A stretch of DNA of 64,000 nt from an uncultured Prevotellaceae bacterium (GTDB taxonomy: Bacteria; Bacteroidota; Bacteroidia; Bacteroidales; Muribaculaceae): positions 62,001-126,000 of the forward strand of contig CALGGO010000090.1 in NCBI GenBank assembly GCA_937916085.1. Direction: 5' to 3'. The translations under genes and the position numbers were made by a program. The notes below the pieces were generated by a model. That model had not been told where the DNA came from and did not search any database. It was given only the letters and a program-made list of their open reading frames with translations. Of this stretch, positions 9,559 through 16,507 are shown in pieces; positions within the stretch are counted from its first letter, which is position 1; the number at the start of each line of letters is the position of its first letter.

Positions 9559-9740
9559 TGCACAATGCAAAATTTCTAAACAACTAATTTCACGAATTAA
9601 AACTAAGACCTCAATAGATTAATCTGTTGTTAAATCCCAATTAATTTGTTTTTTAAATAAACGGTGTCAATTGTTGGAGATCATCACTAGCCGAAGCAAG
9701 CTCAAAGCTTTGCAAGCGTGAGCATTTTAATCAAAATAAA

Positions 9741-9772
9741 TTTGGTTTTTCTCTCGGTTTGCACTAATTTTG
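9741..9772 (+). promoter_or_regulatory. Promoter of the LRR surface protein gene
   Basis: TTTG at 9741-9744 and TAATTTTG at 9765-9772 with a 20-bp spacer that ends CTCTCGGTTTGCAC. Start codon follows 33 bp later. Confidence 0.75.
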
Positions 9773-9805
9773 TAGGTTAAAACAAAAAACGCGACATCAT
9801 TTGAG

Positions 9806-10969
9806 ATGAAATATCTATTTACATTATTAATATCAACTATCTTAGGCTTAGCCGCTTGGGCGGGGGATTTTGTGAGTGGGGGCATTGTTTATAGCTTCAC
9901 TGGCAATTACCGCGAAGTGGCTGTGAGCCAGAATATTGTTGACGGCATCAATGCTTATGAGGGCATATATATCATTCCGAGCGTGGTGAACTTTGAAGGC
10001 GAGAACTACACTGTCACCGCCATTGCCGAAGGTGCTTTTGCCCACTCAAAGGTGACTGAGGTTGTTATCCCCAACACTGTGACACGCATCGATGAGGGTG
10101 CTTTTGCCTTTGCCACCGAGTTGACCGACGTGACGCTGCCCCTTGACTTGGCAGAGATCCCCGACCACTGCTTCACTGGCACCAGCCTCGTAAATGTCGT
10201 CATTCCCGAGGGCGTGAAAGATCTAGGCGAAGGCGCGTTCCAGGACTGCGTGATGCTCCACACCGTGATGCTGCCGTCATCGTTGAAGTTTATCGATGAC
10301 TATGCCTTTGACGGCTGCCACAACCTCTACGAAATCTACTGCGCCGCCACCGAAGCGCCAATAACCCTGGGCGACAACACTTTCGGAGGGATACAGAACG
10401 TGGATCTAGTCGTAGCCGATGACGAGACCATCGACTCTTACGGCGACGACACAGCGTGGGGCAACGACACCACCTTCACGCTGTTCCCCAATGAGGACTT
10501 CTACCCCACTATGGAGTTTGACGGCGAGCCATTCAATCAAGACTGGCAACGCATCACCCTGGGCAACAACCTCGCCTACAAAATCTATGACGAGAACGAC
10601 GAACTGGTAGCTGTCACCTCGGCAAGCCATTTCTATCTCCCTGCATTGGACCATGATGCCGATTACACCATAGTACCCACCACGCTGATGTTTGACAGCG
10701 ACCCATTCACCGTGACTGTGGATAAGACCACAGGCATCGAGCAGTTCATTGATGACGCATTCCCTGCCGAGCCTGAGCCTATCATTGTAGCTCACTTTGG
10801 CACAATATATATCTACGCCGACACCTACATGAAGTGGACTAGCGTTTGGGACATGAGCGGCCGCCTCTATTACCAACGCATCTCCAGCGACGCGCAAGTC
10901 ATCGACCTGCCTCGCAACAGGGTGTATATCGTGAAAGTGGGGAATTTTGTCAAGAAAATATTTGTGTAA
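9806..10969 (+). CDS. BspA-like leucine-rich-repeat surface protein
   Basis: 387 residues with a signal peptide (MKYLFTLLISTILGLAAWA). Residues ~55-180 contain about five LRR_5 (BspA/TpLRR) units, marked by recurring EGAF, LPSSLKFIDDYAF and VVIPEGVKDLGEGAF. BspA-type proteins are usually exported adhesins. The middle (190-310) is acidic without a recognised domain. The last ~65 residues (TSVWDMSGRLYYQ ... NRVYIVKVGNFVKKIFV) resemble the type IX secretion C-terminal sorting domain, suggesting outer-membrane attachment through that route; the secretion genes are not in this window. Ligand unknown. Confidence 0.75.
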   Translation: MKYLFTLLISTILGLAAWAGDFVSGGIVYSFTGNYREVAVSQNIVDGINAYEGIYIIPSVVNFEGENYTVTAIAEGAFAHSKVTEVVIPNTVTRIDEGAFAFATELTDVTLPLDLAEIPDHCFTGTSLVNVVIPEGVKDLGEGAFQDCVMLHTVMLPSSLKFIDDYAFDGCHNLYEIYCAATEAPITLGDNTFGGIQNVDLVVADDETIDSYGDDTAWGNDTTFTLFPNEDFYPTMEFDGEPFNQDWQRITLGNNLAYKIYDENDELVAVTSASHFYLPALDHDADYTIVPTTLMFDSDPFTVTVDKTTGIEQFIDDAFPAEPEPIIVAHFGTIYIYADTYMKWTSVWDMSGRLYYQRISSDAQVIDLPRNRVYIVKVGNFVKKIFV

Positions 10970-10982
10970 GTGGAGAGTGAAT

Positions 10983-11083
10983 GGAGCTAACAAGCAGACA
11001 AGGAACAAGCAGACAAGGCAATGGTATTTGTCGCAACACTACACTTGCCTTGTCAGCTCGTCAGCCCGTTCGCTCGTCAGCTA
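10983..11083. repeat. GCTRACAAG-family hairpin repeat
   Basis: Left arm AGCTAACAAGCAGACAAG then GAACAAGCAGACAAGGCAA; right arm TTGCCTTGTCAGCTCGTC then AGCCCGTTCGCTCGTCAGCT. The arms pair imperfectly over ~37 nt. It sits 14 bp after the LRR gene stop and just before tadA. Confidence 0.65.
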
Positions 11084-11100
11084 AAAACGATAAAACGATT
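11083..11100 (+). repeat. AACGATAAACGA-type leader before tadA
   Basis: AAAAACGATAAAACGATT ends 2 bp before the ATG at 11103. The same word precedes the start codons of four other genes (11683, 14851, 47574 minus, 50862 minus). Confidence 0.55.
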
Positions 11101-11102
11101 TA

Positions 11103-11540
11103 ATGAACGACGACGAGAGATTCATGCAGATGGCGCTTAATGAGGCACTGGAGGCTCAGAAGCGTGACGAGGTGCCGATTGGTGCCGTGATAGTGAGTCA
11201 GGGACGTGTGATAGCCCGAGGCCACAACCTCACCGAGACGCTCACCGATGTCACCGCTCATGCCGAGATGCAAGCCATCACAGCAGCGCAAGGCACTCTA
11301 GGCGGGAAATATCTCAAGGACTGCACGCTCTATGTCACCGTTGAGCCATGCCTGATGTGCGCCGGCGCCCTCGCCTGGAGCCAGATTTCTCGCATCGTCT
11401 ATGGCGCGCCCGACGAAAAACGTGGCTACCATTGCTCATGCGACAACCCTTTCCACAAGAAGACAACAGTGACAGCAGGAGTGCTTGAAGAACAATGCTC
11501 CAAACTGATGACCGAGTTTTTCAAGAAAAAACGAAAGTAA
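11103..11540 (+). CDS. tadA: tRNA-specific adenosine deaminase
   Basis: 145 residues, the usual length. TadA converts the wobble adenosine of tRNA-Arg(ACG) to inosine. The zinc-dependent deaminase motifs are intact: H53-A-E55 (proton shuttle Glu55) and P82-C83-L-M-C86. The start is the ATG at 11103, immediately after an AACGAT-rich leader. Nucleoside deaminases such as guanine deaminase share these motifs, but the length, the N-terminal FMQMALNEALEAQ and the essential role favour TadA. Confidence 0.88.
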   Translation: MNDDERFMQMALNEALEAQKRDEVPIGAVIVSQGRVIARGHNLTETLTDVTAHAEMQAITAAQGTLGGKYLKDCTLYVTVEPCLMCAGALAWSQISRIVYGAPDEKRGYHCSCDNPFHKKTTVTAGVLEEQCSKLMTEFFKKKRK

Positions 11541-11548
11541 GAGCGCTG

Positions 11549-11588
11549 CGCGCAAGTTAGAGATTAGAGATTAGAGGTTAGAGATGAG
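11549..11588 (+). repeat. GATTAGAG tandem words
   Basis: GAGATTAGAGATTAGAGG followed by TTAGAGATGAGAG, a degenerate 7-8-bp tandem after tadA. Its reverse complement (CTAATCTCTAATC) recurs around 45353-45418. Confidence 0.5.
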
Positions 11589-11608
11589 AGAAGACACCGT
11601 TAATATTG

Positions 11609-11653
11609 TCTAGATTTTCTAGAACTTCTAGAATTTCTAGAATTTCCAGAAAA
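11609..11653 (+). repeat. TCTAGAANN 9-bp tandem array (5 units)
   Basis: Units TCTAGATTT, TCTAGAACT, TCTAGAATT, TCTAGAATT, TCCAGAAAA. It ends 29 bp before the esterase start at 11683, followed by AACGATAAACGA. Sister arrays at 31841-31867 and 50887-50940. Confidence 0.75.
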
Positions 11654-11655
11654 GA

Positions 11656-11682
11656 AACAACGATAAACGAAACAACAATAAA
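11656..11682 (+). repeat. AACGATAAACGA leader before esterase 1
   Basis: AACAACGATAAACGAAACAA directly upstream of the ATG at 11683; A-rich with no Shine-Dalgarno motif. Confidence 0.55.
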
Positions 11683-12582
11683 ATGAAAGCATTCTTTAAA
11701 CTACAAATTATCCTTGCGATAGCGGCGATGTGCTTTGTGACTGGCAATGCACAGAAAGTGACTCCACCAGTTCCCGAGATCTATGACCAGGCTATCGCTC
11801 ATGCCGAGAAGAAACTTGGCGTGGTAGATACCATTGAAGTGATGAGCGACAAAATGGGAAGAACCATAAAAAACACTGTGGTGCTGCCAGCACAATATTC
11901 TCAAAAAGAATATAAATACCAGTCATTCCCAGTGATTTACCTCCTGCACGGAGCTTGGGGCAGCTATCGCGACTGGCCCAAGAAGGCCGACCTGCGTTCG
12001 CTCGCCTCGCAGTACAGCATCATCTTCGTGTGTCCCGACGGTCAGGACAGCTGGTATTTTGACTCTCCTATTGACCCATCTTTCCAGTTTGAGACATATA
12101 TCACCCAAGAGCTGCGCAGTTATATCGAATCACATTACCGCACCCTCAACCACCCAAAATACCGTGCCATCACTGGACTTAGCATGGGAGGCCACGGCGC
12201 TCTGTGGCTCGCTTGGCGTCATCCCTATATCTACGGCTCCTGTGGCAGCATGAGCGGAGGGGTGGACATCTACAACTTCCCCAACAAATGGAAAATCAAC
12301 GAGCGACTTGGCGACTATGAGGCCAATAAAGACGTGTGGCGCGAGCACTCGGTGATGAACTTGGTGTCTTCCCTTGAGCCAGGTCAGAACATCATCATCG
12401 ACGACGGCAACAAAGACATCTTCATCAACGAGAACAACGCCCTCCACGAAGCTCTCGACAAACAAGGCATTCCACACGACTACATCGTAAGGCCTGGTGC
12501 TCACAATTGGAACTATTGGGTTAATGCCCTCGAATATCAAGTCCTGTTCTTCCACAAAGCGTTCAACAGCGGAGTTAAATAA
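11683..12582 (+). CDS. Secreted esterase, alpha/beta hydrolase (esterase D / feruloyl-type)
   Basis: 299 residues with an N-terminal signal peptide ending VTGNAQ. The fold belongs to the putative-esterase family that includes esterase D, mycolyltransferases and rumen feruloyl/acetyl-xylan esterases. The oxyanion/strand motif YLLHGAWGS is at 86-94, the nucleophile Ser167 sits in GLSMGG, acid candidates are Asp241 and Asp245, and His274 closes the triad (PGAHNW). The downstream gene is a clear paralogue sharing long identical stretches such as VCPDGQDSWYFDSPIDP, so this is a tandem duplication. Substrate is unknown; no carbohydrate-binding module is attached. Confidence 0.82.
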   Translation: MKAFFKLQIILAIAAMCFVTGNAQKVTPPVPEIYDQAIAHAEKKLGVVDTIEVMSDKMGRTIKNTVVLPAQYSQKEYKYQSFPVIYLLHGAWGSYRDWPKKADLRSLASQYSIIFVCPDGQDSWYFDSPIDPSFQFETYITQELRSYIESHYRTLNHPKYRAITGLSMGGHGALWLAWRHPYIYGSCGSMSGGVDIYNFPNKWKINERLGDYEANKDVWREHSVMNLVSSLEPGQNIIIDDGNKDIFINENNALHEALDKQGIPHDYIVRPGAHNWNYWVNALEYQVLFFHKAFNSGVK

Positions 12583-12632
12583 GTTCTCAGTTTTCAGAGT
12601 TATCCACACCTATTATATATAATTTATATATA

Positions 12633-13574
12633 ATGAAACTATCTTCTGTCAAAATATCGGTTTGCATAGCGCTCTTTGCCATGTGTTGCGTTAGCTGCAA
12701 GGCAAATAACAGCAGTTCGCAGGTATCGGAGCCAAAAGTGAAAACCACTAAAAAGGCGCAAAAAACTGCCGCCAGTCAACCAAAGACGCTCAACAGCCAG
12801 CAGTTGCAGGTCATTGAGGTGAAAAGCGACAAGATGGGACGCAATATTTCTAATCTTGTTATTCTTCCAGAAGAGTATTTTGAAGATTCCACCTCGTCGT
12901 TTCCAGTGATTTATTTGCTGCATGGCTATAGCGACAACTACATGGCATGGCAAAATCATGTGGACCTAATAAAACATGCCAACAAGTTTGGCTTCATTAT
13001 CGTGTGCCCCGACGGACAGGACAGCTGGTACTTCGACTCTCCTATCGACCCGACTTTCCAGTTTGAGACTTACATAACTCAAGAATTAAGAAACTATATT
13101 GAGAACAACTACCGCACCATCAACGACCGTGAGCACCGTGCCATCACTGGTCTTAGCATGGGTGGGCACGGCGCACTGTGGCTCGCCTGGCGTCACCCTG
13201 ACATCTACGCCATGTGCGGCAGCATGAGTGGAGGCGTTGATATCACCACCATCAAAGACCACTACAAAATTGACAAGCGACTAGGCAAGTATGCGACTAA
13301 CGAAGCGGTGTGGAAGAGCCACTCGGTGATAAACTTGGTGCCAACGCTTAAAAATGACCTTTTCATTATCATTGACGAAGGCACTAGCGACATCTTTATT
13401 AAGGATAACCGAAACTTGCACGCCGCCTTGAAGGAGCGCAAAATCAAGCACGAATACAACGAGCGTCCCGGACGCCACTCTTGGGACTTCTGGCTCAAAT
13501 CGCTCCAGACTCAACTCACCTCATTCCTCGTTCACATTCGTAATAATGACATCACAGATTGTAAAAATAAGTAA
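12633..13574 (+). CDS. Esterase lipoprotein, tandem paralogue of the preceding gene
   Basis: 313 residues. The N terminus is a lipoprotein signal with the likely lipidated Cys at 22 (CCVSC), followed by a ~35-residue Ser/Lys/Thr linker. The catalytic domain matches the upstream esterase closely: HGYSDNY at 98-104, Ser175 in GLSMGGHGALWLAWRHP, acid candidates Asp248/Asp253 and His282 (GRHSW). The key difference is localisation: this copy is membrane-anchored while the first is probably soluble. Gap between genes is 50 bp, so one transcript is likely. The pair may act on the same acyl-ester substrate at different sites; that is inference. Confidence 0.82.
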   Translation: MKLSSVKISVCIALFAMCCVSCKANNSSSQVSEPKVKTTKKAQKTAASQPKTLNSQQLQVIEVKSDKMGRNISNLVILPEEYFEDSTSSFPVIYLLHGYSDNYMAWQNHVDLIKHANKFGFIIVCPDGQDSWYFDSPIDPTFQFETYITQELRNYIENNYRTINDREHRAITGLSMGGHGALWLAWRHPDIYAMCGSMSGGVDITTIKDHYKIDKRLGKYATNEAVWKSHSVINLVPTLKNDLFIIIDEGTSDIFIKDNRNLHAALKERKIKHEYNERPGRHSWDFWLKSLQTQLTSFLVHIRNNDITDCKNK

Positions 13575-13600
13575 ATAAACTTTCTATTACTATATCAACT

Positions 13601-14650
13601 ATGAGCAAAAACAACTCCAAGCCTCGAATTCTGATTATATATACTGGTGGCACCATTGGCATGATTGAAGACCCTGTGAGCAAAGTCCTCAAGCCGTTTG
13701 ACTTCAGCCACCTAATCGATAATGTGCCTAAAATCAAGAAGCTCGACTTTGAGATAGGCAACATACAATTTGACCCGCCCATCGACAGCAGCAACATGAA
13801 CCCGTCGCACTGGAGCAAGATTGCTAAAGAGGTGGAGGCAAACTACGACAACTACGACGGCTTCGTAGTGCTGCATGGCACCGACACGATGGCTTACACT
13901 GCTTCAGCACTGAGTTTTATGCTTGAAAACCTCGACAAGCCAGTGATTATAACAGGTTCGCAGTTACCCATTGGCGAGGTGCGAACCGATGGCGAGGAGA
14001 ATCTGCTCACTGCCCTCCAAATTGCCGCCGCCCGCAACTCCCACGGCGACGCGATGATTAACGAGGTTGCCATCCTCTTCGAGAACCATCTGCTTAGGGG
14101 AAACCGTAGCACAAAGGTCAGCGCCGACAACTTCAACGCCTTTATGAGCAACAACTATCCCGAGCTCGCCCATATCGGTCTTGACATTAATTATCATGAG
14201 AAAGTTCTTTACCAGTCAGACCATAATCGTCCGCTTATCGTTCATGACACGATGGACACTAACGTGATATTCATCGTTCTGCATCCCGGCCTAACTAAGG
14301 AGATGCTTGAATACCAGCTTAACACCCCATCGGTGAAAGGCATAGTGCTCAAGACCTACGGCGCCGGCAACAGCCCTAGCGATGAATGGTTCACCAAGCC
14401 TATATCAGAAGCTATTGAACGAGGCATTGTTATTCTTAACGTGACCCAATGCGTCAATGGATCGGTCAACAGCAGCCTATACGACACAGGAAACACGCTG
14501 GCAAAAGCCGGGGTCATCAGCGGCAACGACATCACCAGCGAGGCCGCCATCACCAAGATGATGTACCTCTTTGGTAAAGGCATGACCACTAATCAAGTGA
14601 AGAAATACCTGCAACGTGACATCTGTGGAGAAATGACGGTAAATAATTGA
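13601..14650 (+). CDS. ansA: Type I L-asparaginase
   Basis: 349 residues, the usual size of the cytoplasmic type I enzyme. It hydrolyses asparagine to aspartate and ammonia. Both catalytic threonine motifs are present: TGGTIG beginning at Thr15 and HGTDTMAYTASAL at 92-104 with Thr94/Asp95. There is no signal peptide, which argues against the periplasmic type II enzyme. It lies 26 bp after the second esterase on the same strand, possibly by chance. GatD-like amidotransferase subunits share motifs, but no gatE partner is adjacent. Confidence 0.87.
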   Translation: MSKNNSKPRILIIYTGGTIGMIEDPVSKVLKPFDFSHLIDNVPKIKKLDFEIGNIQFDPPIDSSNMNPSHWSKIAKEVEANYDNYDGFVVLHGTDTMAYTASALSFMLENLDKPVIITGSQLPIGEVRTDGEENLLTALQIAAARNSHGDAMINEVAILFENHLLRGNRSTKVSADNFNAFMSNNYPELAHIGLDINYHEKVLYQSDHNRPLIVHDTMDTNVIFIVLHPGLTKEMLEYQLNTPSVKGIVLKTYGAGNSPSDEWFTKPISEAIERGIVILNVTQCVNGSVNSSLYDTGNTLAKAGVISGNDITSEAAITKMMYLFGKGMTTNQVKKYLQRDICGEMTVNN

Positions 14651-14666
14651 TTAGAGTGGAGATGGT

Positions 14667-14817
14667 GAGCTGACAAGCTGACAAGGAACAAGCCAACAAG
14701 GCAATGGGTTGTGCCGCTCGCGTTGCTAGCTAGTTAGCCGTTTCACTAGTTTCCCGATCCCCGATAAACGATTTACACTTGTCTCGTCAGCTGGTTAGCT
14801 CGTTCGCTCGTCAGCTA
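14667..14817. repeat. GCTRACAAG-family repeat with an embedded ATCGGGG word
   Basis: Left arm GAGCTGACAAGCTGACAAG then GAACAAGCCAACAAGGCAATG; right arm at 14777-14817 reads CACTTGTCTCGTCAGCTGG then TTAGCTCGTTCGCTCGTCAGC. Between them are GCTCGCGTTGCTAGCTAG and CCCGATCCCCGATAAACG. Confidence 0.6.
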
Positions 14818-14850
14818 AACAACAATAAACAAATAACGATAAACGATACT
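14818..14850 (+). repeat. AACGATAAACGA leader before the holin-like gene
   Basis: AACAACAATAAACAAATAAC followed by GATAAACGATACT, ending at the ATG at 14851. Confidence 0.55.
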
Positions 14851-15195
14851 ATGCTAGCAAGATTAATCTTATCAACTGTTGCTGTTCTTATCACGGCATT
14901 TCTTATGGACAGTGTCAAGATCACGCCCTGGTGGGTCGCCACCGTAGTGGCTGTGGTGCTTGGAGCTATCAACACCTTTATCAAACCAGTAATCAAGTTG
15001 TTGTCTATTCCAGTGAATATTGTCACCCTTGGACTATTCTCTTTCGTTATCAATGGTCTGATGGTTCTGCTCTGTGCAAAAATCATTGGCGAGCAATATT
15101 TCCATGTAGAAAGTTTATGGGCGGCCATTCTCTTCAGCATCATCCTAGCAATAGTCAACTGGGTTATTCACAAGATGTTTGACCCAGAAAAGTAA
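14851..15195 (+). CDS. Phage-holin-4-family (YvlD-like) small membrane protein
   Basis: 114 residues from the ATG at 14851; the frame is open 72 bp further upstream but that part is the repeat-rich intergenic region. Four hydrophobic helices fill the protein (about 3-22, 27-46, 53-75 and 88-108). The pattern TPWWVATVVAVVLGAINTF and INGLMVLLCAKI is typical of Phage_holin_4_2/YvlD proteins. Despite the family name, chromosomal members are not phage holins in most cases and their role is unclear. No phage genes are nearby. It faces the thymidine kinase gene convergently. Confidence 0.75.
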   Translation: MLARLILSTVAVLITAFLMDSVKITPWWVATVVAVVLGAINTFIKPVIKLLSIPVNIVTLGLFSFVINGLMVLLCAKIIGEQYFHVESLWAAILFSIILAIVNWVIHKMFDPEK

Positions 15196-15196
15196 C

Positions 15197-15280
15197 CAGC
15201 AGACAAGCTGACAAGAAACGAGCTGACAAGGCAAGTGTAATAAACTATTGCCTTGTCAGTTCGTTATTCGTTTGCTGTTC
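15197..15280. repeat. GCTRACAAG-family hairpin repeat
   Basis: CAGCAGACAAGCTGACAAG then AAACGAGCTGACAAGGCAAG, loop, then TTGCCTTGTCAGTTCGTTA. Lies between two convergent genes and could act as a bidirectional terminator. Confidence 0.6.
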
Positions 15281-15285
15281 TGTTT

Positions 15286-15915
15286 TTATTCGCTCTTGAA
15301 CTTCAACGAGTTACGCTCGGCGCTCTCGATGCGCTTGTTGCGCCAGCAGCTGCGGCACAATGCCACATATCGGTCGTCGCCGCCAATCTCCACCTGATTG
15401 CCATCGGTAACGATGTTGCCTTGGGCATCAATGCGGGCGTTGATGCTGGTCTTGCGACCACAGGCACAGGTCGATTTAATCTCCTCTATCGAGTCGGCAA
15501 TCTCAAATAATCGGCGTGAGCCGTCAAAAAGGTGAGACTGGAAGTCGGTGCGTAACCCGTAGCACACCACATTAGTGCCATAGTCATCCACGATGCGTGC
15601 CAGTTGGTCGATTTGCTCCTCCGAGAGAAACTGCGCCTCATCAATAAGAATCCAATCCTTGACCACGAGACTGCTCTCATAAAGCTCGCTCACATAGTCA
15701 TAGATATTCATCTCGCGATAAATCCAACTGCACTCACGCTCGATGCCGATGCGGGAGCGTATCACGTTCTCCTTTTCACGGTTGTCGATAATGGGTTTCA
15801 TGCACAAGTACTTGAGCCCTCGCTCCTCGAAGTTATAGGCTTGAGTGAGCAGCAGTGCCGTCTTTGCCGACCCCATAGTTCCGTATTTGAAATATAACTT
15901 TCCTCGTCCGTTCAT
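15286..15915 (-). CDS. tdk: Thymidine kinase
   Basis: 209 residues from the ATG at 15915; an open extension to 16107 is rejected because MNGRGKLYFKYGTMGSAKTA is the natural start. The enzyme phosphorylates thymidine with ATP in nucleoside salvage. Walker A GTMGSAKT is at 12-19 (SAKT in place of the usual SGKT), Walker B LIDEAQF at 90-96, and the lasso zinc site is formed by C150/C152 and C187/C190. A -7 box (CAAAGTTA, 15924-15931 on the minus strand) lies 8 bp before the start, so the leader would be very short. Divergent from the Cys/His-rich gene. Confidence 0.87.
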   Translation of the reverse strand: MNGRGKLYFKYGTMGSAKTALLLTQAYNFEERGLKYLCMKPIIDNREKENVIRSRIGIERECSWIYREMNIYDYVSELYESSLVVKDWILIDEAQFLSEEQIDQLARIVDDYGTNVVCYGLRTDFQSHLFDGSRRLFEIADSIEEIKSTCACGRKTSINARIDAQGNIVTDGNQVEIGGDDRYVALCRSCWRNKRIESAERNSLKFKSE

Positions 15916-15923
15916 AGCAACCG

Positions 15924-15931
15924 CAAAGTTA
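15924..15931 (-). promoter_or_regulatory. -7 box upstream of tdk
   Basis: On the minus strand it reads TAACTTTG, a match to TAnnTTTG, only 8 bp from the start codon. No clear -33 TTTG. Confidence 0.45.
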
Positions 15932-16067
15932 GATAATAATACCTCAATAGCTACGCTAAAAACCGAAAAGTTATTAACAATGTCACAATCTTCACGACAA
16001 ACATTACCCCAAATAATATTTTTCAGAAAAAACTTTTTAAAAAAACGAATATTACAGAAAATATCCA

Positions 16068-16075
16068 TAATTTTG
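16068..16075 (+). promoter_or_regulatory. -7 box upstream of the Cys/His-rich gene
   Basis: TAATTTTG, 10 bp before the ATG at 16086. It may serve the Cys/His-rich gene and the TonB receptor together. Confidence 0.45.
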
Positions 16076-16085
16076 CACCCGAGAA

Positions 16086-16439
16086 ATGAATTTACGCCAA
16101 AAGACATACACTTGGCTATTGCTAGCGATACTGCTGTCGATGCAAGCCATAAATGCTGTTCACATCCATGAACCGCAAACGCTTCATGCCAGCGATGATT
16201 ATTGTGAGATGTGCGCTCACCATGTCAAGCACTATAGTCACATTAGCGCTGGAGATTATCACATGCATCCTTGTCTTTTGTGCCAAATCAATAGCAGTTA
16301 TCAGTTCACTTTACATTCCACACCATTATGGACTATACAACAAAGTGTAACCACAATTGACTGCCCTCTAACTATCTCATTGCCTGCCATTACACCCAAC
16401 CACAGGCAATCACGAGCTCCACCAGTGATTTTGATATAA
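16086..16439 (+). CDS. Small exported Cys/His-rich protein, probable metal binding
   Basis: 117 residues. A signal peptide covers residues 1-24 (LLLAILLSMQAINA). The mature protein starts VHIHEPQ and has two CxxC pairs, C40-C43 and C63-C66, with histidines at 45, 46, 49, 52, 59 and 61 between them. The rest is Pro/Thr-rich. No enzyme family is recognised. Small His/Cys-rich exported proteins often precede TonB receptors in metal-uptake loci, and a receptor follows 68 bp downstream on the same strand. A role in binding or sensing copper, zinc or similar is inference. Which metal cannot be told. Confidence 0.6.
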   Translation: MNLRQKTYTWLLLAILLSMQAINAVHIHEPQTLHASDDYCEMCAHHVKHYSHISAGDYHMHPCLLCQINSSYQFTLHSTPLWTIQQSVTTIDCPLTISLPAITPNHRQSRAPPVILI

Positions 16440-16507
16440 TTCTTCTAGCATCTTCTTGAGAAGATTTAATCACATTTTATATTATATCAAATCACTTAAA
16501 AAAACAA

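Noticed and set aside
14851..15195. Prophage suggested by a holin-like gene
   Set aside because: No other phage genes; the YvlD-like family is a common chromosomal membrane protein.
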